Program-made: the position numbers and the translations under genes
In this document: one piece after another, positions 17,110 through 25,776 of the stretch
Numbering within the stretch: position 1 is the stretch's first letter
Layout: every line of letters starts with the position of its first letter
The notes under the pieces: generated by a model
Databases searched by the model: none
Told to the model about the DNA's origin: nothing
Seen by the model: only the letters and a program-made list of their open reading frames with translations
Source: Nocardioides mesophilus
GTDB taxonomy: Bacteria > Actinomycetota > Actinomycetes > Propionibacteriales > Nocardioidaceae
NCBI RefSeq assembly: GCF_014395785.1
Contig: NZ_CP060713.1
Location: 1,330,501 to 1,394,500, forward strand
Length of the DNA: 64,000 bases
Direction: 5' to 3'

Positions 17110-18684
17110 GTGAAGCTGGCCGAACCGTCCTGGTTGTTGCGCGCGACGCGCGTGAACGCAACCGACTCCCGGTGGCGGACGGCCTCCGTCTTCGCGCAGG
17201 GAACCGACGACGTGCCAGCGGTCAACCGGTCCCAGGTGACCCGGTGGGAGCGCGGCGAGATCGCGCCGACGTACGCCGTGGTCCGCCGCTACGAGATCAT
17301 CTGCGGGCTCCCCGAGGGTCACCTCGCCACCGCCTTCGACCTCGTGCACCGGCACGCGCACCCGGTCGCGGCGGCACCCGCGCTGCGCCGGCCGATGCCC
17401 CAGGACCCCGGGGCGGTGGCCGACCATCTGGTGGGCCGCGCCCTCGACGGCGGCCCGGTCACCGGCCTGGAGTGGGACCAGCTCTCCGCGATGCTCGGCG
17501 AGACCCCGATGGCCTTCATGCTCGGTCGCGACTGGCAGCAGCTGGTGCGCCGCGGCCTGCGGGAGATGGACGTCAGCGTCCGGCTCGGCTACTGCCAGCG
17601 CTCCGAGGCGATGAGCCGGATCGCCGGCCATCCCCGGGCGAGCGGGCACGTGGTCGACCTGACCCGGGCGATCCTCAACGACCCGGATGCACAGGTCTAC
17701 AGCGAGGCGGCGTCGCTGCTGCGCTACGTCGACCACCCGGACGCCCACCGGTTGCTGTACGACGTCATCGCCGACCCGGTCGGTCCGCATGCGCTGCGAG
17801 CCGCGCTCTACGCCGCGGCCACGATGGTGCGGGACCGCCGCACGCCCCACCCCGTCGCGGTCGACCTGGTCCGGCAGGCGCTCGACATCGCGCGGGACGT
17901 CGAGCACCCCTACCGCGTCCGGCGCAGCGCCGCCGACGTGCTGCTCGCCCTGCGACCGGCCACCCGGACCTCGATCGCCGAGGAGTTCCGGCGCCGGCCC
18001 GAGGATCTCGCGCTCGCCTCGATCATCTCCGGCGACGGGCCTCGGCCGCGCTCGCAGGGGCGCGCGCTGCGCGGCCGGATCGTGGAGCAGGTGCAGGACC
18101 AGGTCGACGGCTCGCTGCACGACCAGCCGCAGCTGCTCCGGCTGCTCACCTACATCACCGTGGAGAGCAACGACGAGCTGCGCAGCTTCGCGCTGAACCT
18201 GCTGATGCTGCTGCCGTTCGGGCCGGCGGTCGGCCACGCCTACCTCACCGAGCTGCGCTCGTGCGTCGAGCACGGCGACATGTTCGGCATCCACGAGGCG
18301 CTCGGGGTGCTGATCGCGCTCGCCCCCGGCGAGGACCTCTCGCTCGTGACCGACCTCGCGGTCCGGGCGGTCCCGGTCCCGGCCGACGTGGACCAGGTCG
18401 CGGTGGAGGCCTGCTGGGCGCTGGGCAACGCGCCGGTCGTGACCTTGTCCGCCGACCCGGACGATCGGATCGCCGAGGCCGTCCGGCAGAGCTGGCAGCA
18501 GAAGACCGCCATCTGCCCCGACCTGGTGGGTGCCTGGGCCTACGTGCTCGGCATGCGCGGGCGGCGCGACCTCCTGGAGTCGCTGGTCCCGCCCGCGGGC
18601 GTCGCCACCGGGGCGGTCTGGGACAACGCCCGGCGCTGGTGGCTCGACGCGCCAGCCCACGCGCTCGGCAGCCGGAGCTGCTGA
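17110..18684 (+). CDS. large HTH-type transcriptional regulator with HEAT-like C-terminal region
   Basis: About 524 residues. The N-terminus carries an XRE-type helix-turn-helix ([24 protein letters not shown], about residues 36-60). The rest is all-helical ([36 protein letters not shown]), like HEAT repeats. I used the GTG at 17110; the frame is open upstream to 16648, but that part overlaps the divergent PatB gene. It resembles actinomycete regulators of unknown ligand. No DNA target can be read. Confidence 0.7.
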   Translation: MKLAEPSWLLRATRVNATDSRWRTASVFAQGTDDVPAVNRSQVTRWERGEIAPTYAVVRRYEIICGLPEGHLATAFDLVHRHAHPVAAAPALRRPMPQDPGAVADHLVGRALDGGPVTGLEWDQLSAMLGETPMAFMLGRDWQQLVRRGLREMDVSVRLGYCQRSEAMSRIAGHPRASGHVVDLTRAILNDPDAQVYSEAASLLRYVDHPDAHRLLYDVIADPVGPHALRAALYAAATMVRDRRTPHPVAVDLVRQALDIARDVEHPYRVRRSAADVLLALRPATRTSIAEEFRRRPEDLALASIISGDGPRPRSQGRALRGRIVEQVQDQVDGSLHDQPQLLRLLTYITVESNDELRSFALNLLMLLPFGPAVGHAYLTELRSCVEHGDMFGIHEALGVLIALAPGEDLSLVTDLAVRAVPVPADVDQVAVEACWALGNAPVVTLSADPDDRIAEAVRQSWQQKTAICPDLVGAWAYVLGMRGRRDLLESLVPPAGVATGAVWDNARRWWLDAPAHALGSRSC

Positions 18685-18755
18685 GCGGAGGTCCGCCCGC
18701 GACCCGGAGCGTTAACGCCCGGACACGGCCAGGCCGAGCATCGCCCGGAGTCGGC

Positions 18756-19169
18756 TCAGCCGCGCAGCGGCTGCCGGGTGACGACGGCGTCCGGGTCCTT
18801 GCTGGTCAGCGCCCCCACGAAGGCGTCGATGCGGGCGTGGATCGTGTGGCTGCTGGTGGGCACGCCGTACCGGGACTCCCAGCGCAACGGGCCGACCTCC
18901 ACCACGAGGGTGTCGTCGACCTCGGACCGGGTGTGCAGGTAGATCCGTTGCCGGCCTCCGAAGAGCATCGAGCTCTGCGCCACCATCGGCATCCCCTGGT
19001 CCACCACCAGCCAGCCGGCCCGCGAGACCCGCTCCTTGAACAGCGCCCGCACCGTCGGCTCGGCCAGCCGGGTGGTCACCACCCGGGGGCTGATGCAGGC
19101 CCGGGCCCAGGCGACGTAGGCCGCGAGGCCGCCACCGACGAGGAGCAGCAGGGACACCGCCGCGACCAT
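18756..19169 (-). CDS. single-pass membrane protein, hypothetical
   Basis: A 137-residue protein with an N-terminal membrane anchor (MVAAVSLLLLVGGGLAAYVAWA) and an extracytoplasmic or cytoplasmic alpha/beta domain (VRALFKERVSRAGWLVVDQGMPMVAQS). I used the ATG at 19169; a GTG at 19175 also fits. No domain is recognised. Confidence 0.55.
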   Translation of the reverse strand: MVAAVSLLLLVGGGLAAYVAWARACISPRVVTTRLAEPTVRALFKERVSRAGWLVVDQGMPMVAQSSMLFGGRQRIYLHTRSEVDDTLVVEVGPLRWESRYGVPTSSHTIHARIDAFVGALTSKDPDAVVTRQPLRG

Positions 19170-19379
19170 CGCCACCCTGCATCCCCCCGGATGAATCGTG
19201 CCCGGGGGACTCTGTGGCCCCCGACCATTCGGTCCGCCGATCGGGCGGAGTGGTTGAACGTTCTCAGGACCTGGACGAAATCGCCCGGATTGATCACTTT
19301 TCGGACAGACCCGCAACTTTCGGCTGAAACCTGTTCATTAACTACACCGATGTGCTGCGACCGGCAGGGCCGTCGTCGC

Positions 19380-19853
19380 TCAGCCGGGCCCGGTCGCGCC
19401 GAGGCAGTCGCGGCACGTCCCGAAGATCGTCAGGTGCCCCAGGTCCGGCTCGAACCCGTGGTCGCGCCGCAACAGCTCGGTGAGCGGGTCCAGGTCACGC
19501 GCGGGCAGCTCGCCGACCCGTCCGCAGTCCCGGCACACCAGGTGGGCATGGGTGGGCGCCGTGGTCGAGTGGTACGTCGGCGCGCGGTCCGTCAGGTGGG
19601 CGTGCCGTACCAGCCCGAGCTCCTCGAGCAGCTCCAGCGTGCGGTACACCGTCGACAGGTTCACCGCCGGCGACTCCTCCCGCGCGGCGGCCAGCACCTC
19701 GTCGGGGGTGGCGTGCCCGAGGCGCTGCACCGCGGCCAGCACCAGCTCGCGCTGCGGCGTCAGCCGGTAACCCTTGGCCCGCAGCTGCGCCTGCCAGTCG
19801 TCCGTCGCGGGCACCGCGGGGTGCTCGGGGGACGCGGGCGGCTCGGCTGGCAT
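19380..19853 (-). CDS. Fur-family metal-responsive repressor
   Basis: A 157-residue protein. The winged helix (LRAKGYRLTPQRELVLAAVQ, then NLSTVYRTLELLEELGLV) is followed by a dimer/metal domain with HLVCRDCGRVGEL and a second CRDC pair at the C-terminus (structural zinc, four Cys). It could sense Fe, Zn (Zur) or peroxide; the metal cannot be told from sequence alone. It is transcribed away from the phosphatase gene at 19999, and their promoters share the gap. Confidence 0.85.
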   Translation of the reverse strand: MPAEPPASPEHPAVPATDDWQAQLRAKGYRLTPQRELVLAAVQRLGHATPDEVLAAAREESPAVNLSTVYRTLELLEELGLVRHAHLTDRAPTYHSTTAPTHAHLVCRDCGRVGELPARDLDPLTELLRRDHGFEPDLGHLTIFGTCRDCLGATGPG

Positions 19854-19967
19854 GCGCCCGAGTCTAGAGCCGTCCGCCCGTCCGGCCCCCGCCGTGCGAG
19901 CGCGACACATCTGCGCCAGAACCGGCAGATCACCGGACCTGGGGGCGATTATCGGGCCAAGACGTCG

Positions 19968-20006
19968 TACATTGTCTCCATGACGATGGGGCTCGTCCAT
20001 GGCTGA
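19968..20006 (+). promoter_or_regulatory. probable -10 box and 8-codon leader ORF
   Basis: TACATT at 19968-19973 is a good -10 hexamer, six bases before an ATG at 19980 that opens an 8-codon ORF (MTMGLVHG) ending at 20006. The next ATG, at 19999, starts the phosphatase in another frame, so the two overlap. If transcription starts at or near 19980, the upstream mini-ORF would be leaderless and would affect translation of the phosphatase. Confidence 0.35.
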
Positions 20007-21648
20007 GCGATTCAGCCGCCTGGCGATGCTCACGTCTGCCCTCGGCGCCGCCGTCACGGTGGACGAGGTGGTCCGCACGGCCCTCCACCAGGCGATGAAC
20101 ATCGAGGGCGTCGTGCGCGCCGGGCTCGCGCTCAGCGAGGGCGCCGGCCGCGAGCTCCGGTTCGTCTCCACCGACGACGAGTCCCTGGGCCCGCTGAACG
20201 TCCGCTGGTGCACGATCGACGGCTTCGAGGACGTGCCGCTCGCGCGGACCGTCCGGACCGCGGCGCCCGTCTGGCTGGGGACGCTAGCCGACCTCGAGGC
20301 GGCCTTTCCTGACCTCGCGCCCCGGCAGCGGATCCTCGGCACCAAGAGCATGGCCTCGGTGCCGCTGATCGTCGAGGGCAGCTGCGTCGGCGGCCTGCTG
20401 TTCTCCTACGACCGCGAGGTCGTCCACCTGCCGGAGCACCAGGCGTTCCTCGCGGCGTTCGCGGCCCAGGTGGCGCAGGCGGTCAACCGCGGGCTGGCCT
20501 ACCAGGTGCAGCACTCCACCTCCGAGCAGCTGCAGCGCAGCCTGATGCCGCACTCCCTGCCCGAGCTGCCCGGGCTCGCGATCGGGTCGCACTTCCAGCC
20601 CGGCGGCGTCAACGTCGACGTGGGCGGCGACTGGTACGACGTGCTGGAGCTCGCCGACGGCTCGGTCGTGCTGACCCTCGGCGACGTGATGGGCAAGGGC
20701 CTGCAGGCTGCGATCGTGATGAGCGAGATCCGCGCGGCCACCCGGGCCTACGCCGTGCTCGACCCCGACCCGGCCACGGTGCTGGCCCGGCTCAGCGACC
20801 TGGTGGGCTACCTGCCGGCCGCCGACCAGGTCGTCACGATGCTCTACGGCCTCATCGAGCCGGACCGGAAGGCAATGAGGCTCGGCATGGCCGGCCACCC
20901 GCCGCCGCTGCTGGTCACTCCCGAGGGGCGGCCGACCGTGCTCGACCACGAGGTCGGCCCGGCGCTCGGCCTGGGCTCCGGCTCCTGGCAGGGCCTGCGG
21001 GTCCCGATCGAGGACGGCGCCACCGTGCTGTTCTACAGCGACGGCCTCGTCGAGACCCGGCAGCAGGACCTGTTCGACGGCATCGACCGGCTGCGCGACT
21101 GGGTCGGGGAGCTGGCCCCGCGCCGCCGCAACCCGCGCGAGCTCTGCGCCCGGCTCAGCCAGCTGATGGGCACCGGCGACGCCGAGGACGACGTGACGAT
21201 CCTGGCGGTGACCGCGGCCCCCGGCCAGCGGCGCGCCTCCCGCGAGCTCCCGGCCGACCCGAGCGCGGCCGGGCTGGCCCGCCGCTTCGTCACCTCGGTG
21301 CTCCAGGACTGGTCGGTCACCGAGGCGGTCGTGGACACCGCGCAGCTGTGCGTCTCCGAGCTGGTCACCAACGCGGTGATCCACTCCGGCACCACGTCGT
21401 CGGTGACGGTGCAGGTCGACGACGAGTACGTCATGGTGCTGGTGCAGGACCGGGGCGGTCGCGGCGCCGTACGCCAGCCCGAGGAGCTCCAGCCGGAGAG
21501 CATCTCCGGGCGCGGGCTCTCGCTGGTGGACGCGCTGACCTCGGCCTGGAGCGCGGAGCACAGCACCGACGGCACCACGGTCTGGTTCGAGCTGGCTCTC
21601 GACCCCGCCGAGGTCGACCCGGAGTCACTGCTCGCGATGTTCTCCTAG
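19999..21648 (+). CDS. GAF-SpoIIE phosphatase-HATPase fusion (RsbU/RsbW type)
   Basis: A 549-residue cytoplasmic regulator. A GAF sensor domain (about residues 5-155, PLIVEGSCVGGLLFSYD) is followed by a SpoIIE/PP2C serine phosphatase domain (about 175-395: VGGDWYDVL, LGDVMGKGLQAA, GMAGHPPPLL, AEDDVTILAV). The C-terminal HATPase_c_2 domain (about 400-540) shows LCVSELVTNAVIHSG (N box) and RGLSLVDAL. Such fusions combine the anti-sigma kinase and the phosphatase of a partner-switching system. The partner antagonist and sigma factor are not in the window. Confidence 0.9.
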   Translation: MAERFSRLAMLTSALGAAVTVDEVVRTALHQAMNIEGVVRAGLALSEGAGRELRFVSTDDESLGPLNVRWCTIDGFEDVPLARTVRTAAPVWLGTLADLEAAFPDLAPRQRILGTKSMASVPLIVEGSCVGGLLFSYDREVVHLPEHQAFLAAFAAQVAQAVNRGLAYQVQHSTSEQLQRSLMPHSLPELPGLAIGSHFQPGGVNVDVGGDWYDVLELADGSVVLTLGDVMGKGLQAAIVMSEIRAATRAYAVLDPDPATVLARLSDLVGYLPAADQVVTMLYGLIEPDRKAMRLGMAGHPPPLLVTPEGRPTVLDHEVGPALGLGSGSWQGLRVPIEDGATVLFYSDGLVETRQQDLFDGIDRLRDWVGELAPRRRNPRELCARLSQLMGTGDAEDDVTILAVTAAPGQRRASRELPADPSAAGLARRFVTSVLQDWSVTEAVVDTAQLCVSELVTNAVIHSGTTSSVTVQVDDEYVMVLVQDRGGRGAVRQPEELQPESISGRGLSLVDALTSAWSAEHSTDGTTVWFELALDPAEVDPESLLAMFS

Positions 21649-21688
21649 CCGGGCCGCACGGCCTGCTGCCGGACGACCGGCGGGGCGG

Positions 21689-22189
21689 CTACTGCCGGAC
21701 GAGCCGACCCCACAGGTGCGGCTGCAGCGGCTGGCCGACCGCGGCCATGTCGTAGGCCCAGAGCAGGTCGCCCTCGACCATGCCGTACATCCGGTGCCCG
21801 CCGGTGTACTCCTTGGCGGTCTCGGTGCGGGCCACCGCGTCGGTGGTCATCTCCAGGCGCGGGGTGCCGATCTCGGCGGTGCCGTGCCATATCTCGGCGA
21901 AGCCGGTGTTGTGCGTCAGCAGCCACTCGAAGCCGCCGTCGGCCTTGCACCGGATGAAGCCGGTCTCGATGGCAGCGTCGCGCACCTTGACGCCCTGCTC
22001 GTCGACGATCCAGGCCCGGCTCATGTAGTGGAAGAACGGCCGGCCGTCGTGGGTGAAGATGCACTCCTGGCCGAACTGGAACGCCTCGATCGTGGGGTAG
22101 TCACCGTGGCCGTTGCCGCGCCACGTCCCCAGCAGCCACGCGATCGGGGCGCAGTCGGGGTGCAGGTTGTCCGGGATCTCGAACGGCAT
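21689..22189 (-). CDS. nitrobindin-type heme-binding FABP-like protein
   Basis: A 166-residue beta-barrel with the family motif GTWRGNGHGDYP and a late His in the QPHLWGRL end as a possible heme ligand. DUF1794/THAP4-like actinobacterial nitrobindins bind heme and react with NO or peroxynitrite. The ATG at 22189 overlaps the stop of the upstream 37-residue membrane ORF (TGATG), so the two are probably translationally coupled. Confidence 0.8.
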   Translation of the reverse strand: MPFEIPDNLHPDCAPIAWLLGTWRGNGHGDYPTIEAFQFGQECIFTHDGRPFFHYMSRAWIVDEQGVKVRDAAIETGFIRCKADGGFEWLLTHNTGFAEIWHGTAEIGTPRLEMTTDAVARTETAKEYTGGHRMYGMVEGDLLWAYDMAAVGQPLQPHLWGRLVRQ

Positions 22190-22302
22190 CAGGACTTGGT
22201 GGTGCCGTTGTCGGTGCGGAACAGCCGGTAGAGCACGAGGACCGCGACCCAGCCGCTGAGCAGCACGACGAGGGCCATCAGGGCGATGAACACTGCTTCC
22301 AT
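22189..22302 (-). CDS. small single-pass membrane protein, 37 aa
   Basis: A short frame starting MEAVFIALMALVVLLSGWVA, hydrophobic through most of its length and ending in a charged LYRLFRTDNGTTKS tail. Its stop overlaps the nitrobindin start by one base. The start lies 25 bases from the divergent DsrE-like gene. It may be a real coupled microprotein or a leader ORF; there is no direct evidence of expression. Confidence 0.45.
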   Translation of the reverse strand: MEAVFIALMALVVLLSGWVAVLVLYRLFRTDNGTTKS

Positions 22303-22327
22303 GACAGGCGAGTCTAGTGTGCGGCGT

Positions 22328-22690
22328 ATGGCGGACCGACTGGTGGTGAAGGTGACCTGCGGCACGGACGACCTGGAGCGCTGCAACCAGGCCTTCACGG
22401 TCGCCGCCGCCGGGGTCGCGGCGGGGGTGCCGGTCTCGCTCTGGCTGACCGGCGAGGCGGCCTGGTTCGCGGTTCCCGGACGTGCCGAGCAGGTGACGCT
22501 GCCGCACGCCACCCCGCTGGCCGACCTGCTGGCGATCCTGCTGGAGGGCGGCCACGTCACCGTGTGCACCCAGTGCGCCGTACGCCGCGAGATCGCCGAG
22601 TCCGACGTGCTCCCCGGGCTCCGGGTCGCCGGCGCCGCCACCTTCGTCGAGGAGGTCCTCGCGGACGGCACCCAGGCGCTGGTCTACTAG
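22328..22690 (+). CDS. DsrE-family small protein
   Basis: A 120-residue alpha/beta protein with the DsrE fold pattern: RLVVKVTCGTDDLERCNQAFTVA, VPVSLWLTGEAAWF, LLEGGHVTVCTQCAVRR with a Cys pair at about residue 79 (CTQC), and a terminal helix. DsrE-like proteins bind sulfur or small molecules, and several have a reactive Cys. It is a single gene, divergent from the nitrobindin pair. The exact role is unknown. Confidence 0.7.
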   Translation: MADRLVVKVTCGTDDLERCNQAFTVAAAGVAAGVPVSLWLTGEAAWFAVPGRAEQVTLPHATPLADLLAILLEGGHVTVCTQCAVRREIAESDVLPGLRVAGAATFVEEVLADGTQALVY

Positions 22691-22741
22691 CGCCGCGCAA
22701 ACCGCCGAAGCAGGGCAAAGCGGTGAGATCGCTCCCGACGT

Positions 22742-22775
22742 TAGAGTGACGTCCGGCCACGAACTCGGCGTGGCC
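22742..22775 (+). promoter_or_regulatory. probable promoter and leader hairpin for BY-kinase gene
   Basis: TAGAGT at 22742-22747 fits a -10 hexamer. About seven bases later begins a leader whose GGCCACG (22755-22761) pairs perfectly with CGTGGCC (22769-22775) around a 7-base loop. The GTG start is at 22800. The hairpin may be a structured leader or a chance dyad. Confidence 0.4.
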
Positions 22776-22799
22776 GTCGCACCGACGAAGTGAGGCTCT

Positions 22800-24197
22800 G
22801 TGGAACTGCGCGACTACCTGCGCGTCATCCGCCGCCGCTGGCTGCTGATCGTGTCCTGCGTGCTCGTCGTGGTCGGCGTCGCCGCCGCCGTGACGTTCAC
22901 CGCCACCCCGATCTACCAGTCCACGGCCCGGCTGTTCGTGTCCACGCCGGACCAGCGGGGGGACTCCGCCTACCAGGGCAGCCTGTTCTCCATCCAGCGC
23001 GTCGCGTCGTACGCCGAGCTGGCCTCCGACCGGGAGCTCGCCCGCCGGGTGATCAAGGACCTCGGGCTCGACCTCGAGCCGGAGGCGCTGGCCGACAAGG
23101 TCACCGCCACCGTGAAGCCCGAGACGGTCATCCTCGAGATCCAGGTGACCGACCCCGACCCGAAGCGGGCCCAGAAGCTGGCCCAGACGCTCGCCGAGGA
23201 GGTCGCGGACTACATCGCCGAGATCGAGACGCCGCCGGGCCGCGCCAACGCACCGATCAAGGCGAGCCTGGTCGGCACCGCCACGGTGCCGAACAGCCCG
23301 ATCTCGCCGCAGCCGGTGCGCAACCTCGGGCTCGGCCTCGTGCTCGGGCTGCTGCTCGGGCTGGGCCTCGCGGTGCTGCGCGAGCTGCTCGACACCAGCG
23401 TCAAGGGTCCCGCCGACATCGCCGAGATCACCGAGACCCCGGTCCTCGGCGGCATCCTCTTCGACAGCCAGGCCCCGAAGCGGCCGCTGCTCACCCAGCT
23501 GGACAGCCACAGCCCCCGGGTGGAGGCGTTCCGGATCCTGCGGACCAACCTGCAGTTCGTCGACGTGGACCAGGACAAGAAGGTCATCGTCTTCACCAGC
23601 TCGGTCCCCGGCGAGGGCAAGACCAGCACCGCGACGAACATCGCGCTGGCGCTGCACACCGCCGGCCAGCGGACGCTGCTGATCGACGCCGACATGCGCC
23701 GCCCGCAGCTCGCGAAGCTGTTCGACCTCGAGCCGGCGGTCGGCCTGACCACGGTGCTGCTGGGCCGGATCGACCTCGCCGACGCCATCCAGGTGCACGC
23801 CGACTCCGGTCTCGCCGTGCTGGCCAGCGGCAACCTGCCGCCGAACCCGGCCGAGCTGCTGCAGTCCCAGGCGATGAAGGTGCTGCTCGAGGAGGTCCGC
23901 GAGGACTACGACGTCGTGGTGCTCGACGCGCCGCCGCTGCTGCCGGTCACCGACGCGGCGATCATCGCCTCCCAGGTCGACGGCGCGGTGATCGTGGTCC
24001 GCCAGGGCAAGACCACCCGGGACCAGTTCGGGCACTCCCTCGAGCGTCTCGAGGCCGTCGGCGCCCGCTCGCTCGGCGTCGCGATGAACATGGTCCCCGC
24101 GAAGCGCCGGCAGGGCGGTTACAGCTACGGGGGCTACGGGTACGGCGGCTACGGGTACGGCTACGCCCCCGAGGGCCGGCGCCGCAAGAAGAGCTGA
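22800..24197 (+). CDS. Wzz/BY-kinase (polysaccharide co-polymerase and tyrosine kinase)
   Basis: A 465-residue fusion. The N-terminal Wzz domain has two membrane segments (WLLIVSCVLVVVGVAAAVTF and LGLGLVLGLLLGLGLAVL). The C-terminal CpsD/CapB kinase domain has Walker A SSVPGEGKTST, Walker A' LLIDADMRRPQ and Walker B VVVLDAPPLLP. It ends in the GGYSYGGYGYGGYGYGY tyrosine cluster typical of autophosphorylating BY-kinases. It controls export or chain length of surface polysaccharide. The gene starts 9 kb upstream of the polysaccharide locus and not inside it. Confidence 0.9.
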   Translation: MELRDYLRVIRRRWLLIVSCVLVVVGVAAAVTFTATPIYQSTARLFVSTPDQRGDSAYQGSLFSIQRVASYAELASDRELARRVIKDLGLDLEPEALADKVTATVKPETVILEIQVTDPDPKRAQKLAQTLAEEVADYIAEIETPPGRANAPIKASLVGTATVPNSPISPQPVRNLGLGLVLGLLLGLGLAVLRELLDTSVKGPADIAEITETPVLGGILFDSQAPKRPLLTQLDSHSPRVEAFRILRTNLQFVDVDQDKKVIVFTSSVPGEGKTSTATNIALALHTAGQRTLLIDADMRRPQLAKLFDLEPAVGLTTVLLGRIDLADAIQVHADSGLAVLASGNLPPNPAELLQSQAMKVLLEEVREDYDVVVLDAPPLLPVTDAAIIASQVDGAVIVVRQGKTTRDQFGHSLERLEAVGARSLGVAMNMVPAKRRQGGYSYGGYGYGGYGYGYAPEGRRRKKS

Positions 24198-24217
24198 CGC
24201 CGGCCCCCTCCCTCCGG

Positions 24218-24780
24218 TCAGGAGACGCCGGGCGCCCCGGAAGGTGCCGGCGCGGTGCGCGGCTGCTCACTCGCCGCACCCGGCTCGTCCCCGTCCTGGA
24301 GAGCGAGCGCCGCCTTCAGCTTCTCGATCCCCCGCGACGTGTGGCTCTTGACCGTCCCGGCCCCGATGCCGAGCTCGCGCGCGGTCTCCTCGACCGACAG
24401 GCCCAGCCAGTGCCGGAGCACGACCACCTTGCGTTGCATGGGGGGAGCTCCTGCAACGCGTCGAAGAGCGCCGACCGCTCCTCCGTGGGCAGCTCCCGCC
24501 TCGCGACCGGGTCGTGCCCGTCGAGCCCCGACCGCTCCCGCCGCCAGGGGCGTCGGCTCTCGTCGATGTTGGCCCGCACGATGATCTGCCGGGTGTAGGC
24601 CTCCTCACGACCGTCGAGGTGCAGCCGCGGCCAGGCGACGTACAGCTTGACGAGCGCGGTCTGGAGCAGGTCCTCGGCCCGGTGCCAGTCGCCGCACACC
24701 GCGTAGGCGATGCGACGCAGGTGGACCTGCCGGGCCGTCACGAACGCGCTGAACTCCTCGTCCCGCGAAGCCAGGCTCAT
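24218..24780 (-). pseudogene. SigE-type ECF sigma factor, broken by a 1-base frameshift
   Basis: The N-terminal part (MSLASRDEEFSAFVTARQVH, then EDLLQTALVKLYVAW) and the C-terminal sigma-4 part (MQRKVVVLRHWLGLSVEETA, GIGAGTVKSHTSRGIEKLK) lie in different frames. The switch is at the run of six G at 24440-24445 (plus strand); one extra base gives a continuous LQELPPMQRKVVV. The remainder is intact, so this may be a sequencing indel. The ATG at 24780 overlaps the stop of the upstream membrane gene (ATGA), suggesting one operon. Confidence 0.85.
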
Positions 24781-25643
24781 CGCAGACCCTCGCCCGAGGC
24801 GTACTTCGCGCGGGCGCCGGACAGGAGCTCCTCGAACGTGGCGCCGACGACGTCGTCGGGATTCGTGGTGATCACGTCGAGCGTCCCGTCGACCACCCGC
24901 CACACCACGAAGTAGCTCGCCTCGTCGCCGGCGACCGAGACGACCGCTGCGCCGGTCTTCGCCCCTGGGGAGGCGAACGCGGGGCCGAGCTGCGGGTCGT
25001 CGGTGCGGTTGAAGACGCGGGTGCCGGCGGTCGCGACGACCCGGCCCTGGCCATCGAGCTCGAACGTCTCCGGCCAGCCGCTGCCGCCGTTCACACCGAC
25101 CTGGTCGGCGACGTAGTCGGCGAAGCTCGCCCAGCCGGCGCTCGGGGTCGAGGCGGACCAGGAGTCACCGCCGCGGCCCGCGCGCTTCTCGATCATCACC
25201 CACTGCCGATGGCCCTTCCAGGTCAGGTCGAGCGCGTCGGAGCGCTGCGGCGGCTCGAAGCCGTAGGGATTGCGGATCCGCTCGTGGACGGTCACCCCCG
25301 GACGCACCTCGAGCTCCCCGTCGACGTAGCGGACGAGCTCGCCGCGGGGCCAGGGCGCCGCGGTGGGGCCGGTGGTGGGGTCCGCGGCTTCCGAGGCGCT
25401 CGCGCTGGCCGAGGGAGTGGCCGGACTCGTGCCGCCGGCCACCTGGGCGGAGCCGGTCTCGGTGCTCGGCGCGACGGCGTACCAGCCGGTCGCCAGCACC
25501 CCGGCCGCCGCCAGCCCGGCGACCCCGCTCGCCACCCGGCGCCGCCTCAGGGCGCGGCGGCCGGCCGCGACATGAGTGTCGACCGACGGCAACGAAGGAC
25601 CGTCGCCGAACGACCGATCGAGCTCTTCCTGCAAGGTGTCCAT
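24777..25643 (-). CDS. single-pass membrane protein upstream of sigma factor
   Basis: 288 residues: a cytoplasmic N-terminus (LQEELDRSFGDGP, RRALRRRRVASGVAGL), one membrane segment (VAGLAAAGVLATGWYAV), a Pro/Ser/Thr/Ala linker (SPATPSASASASEAADPTTG) and an extracytoplasmic beta-rich domain. This is a typical layout for an anti-sigma partner, but no zinc-binding anti-sigma (ZAS) motif is visible, so the role is an inference from the 4-base overlap with the sigma gene. The ATG at 25643 opens the frame. Confidence 0.6.
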   Translation of the reverse strand: MDTLQEELDRSFGDGPSLPSVDTHVAAGRRALRRRRVASGVAGLAAAGVLATGWYAVAPSTETGSAQVAGGTSPATPSASASASEAADPTTGPTAAPWPRGELVRYVDGELEVRPGVTVHERIRNPYGFEPPQRSDALDLTWKGHRQWVMIEKRAGRGGDSWSASTPSAGWASFADYVADQVGVNGGSGWPETFELDGQGRVVATAGTRVFNRTDDPQLGPAFASPGAKTGAAVVSVAGDEASYFVVWRVVDGTLDVITTNPDDVVGATFEELLSGARAKYASGEGLR

Positions 25644-25776
25644 GGCGCGCCTTCCTGTTCCAGCCTGTCCTCGGAATACGCAGTGCGACGTCGATCGGTT
25701 GTCAGGCGGCCCCGCGAGCCCCGCGGCGGGTGGAGCACGAGTGCGGAAACGGCACCAGCGGGGAAGAGTGGACCAC

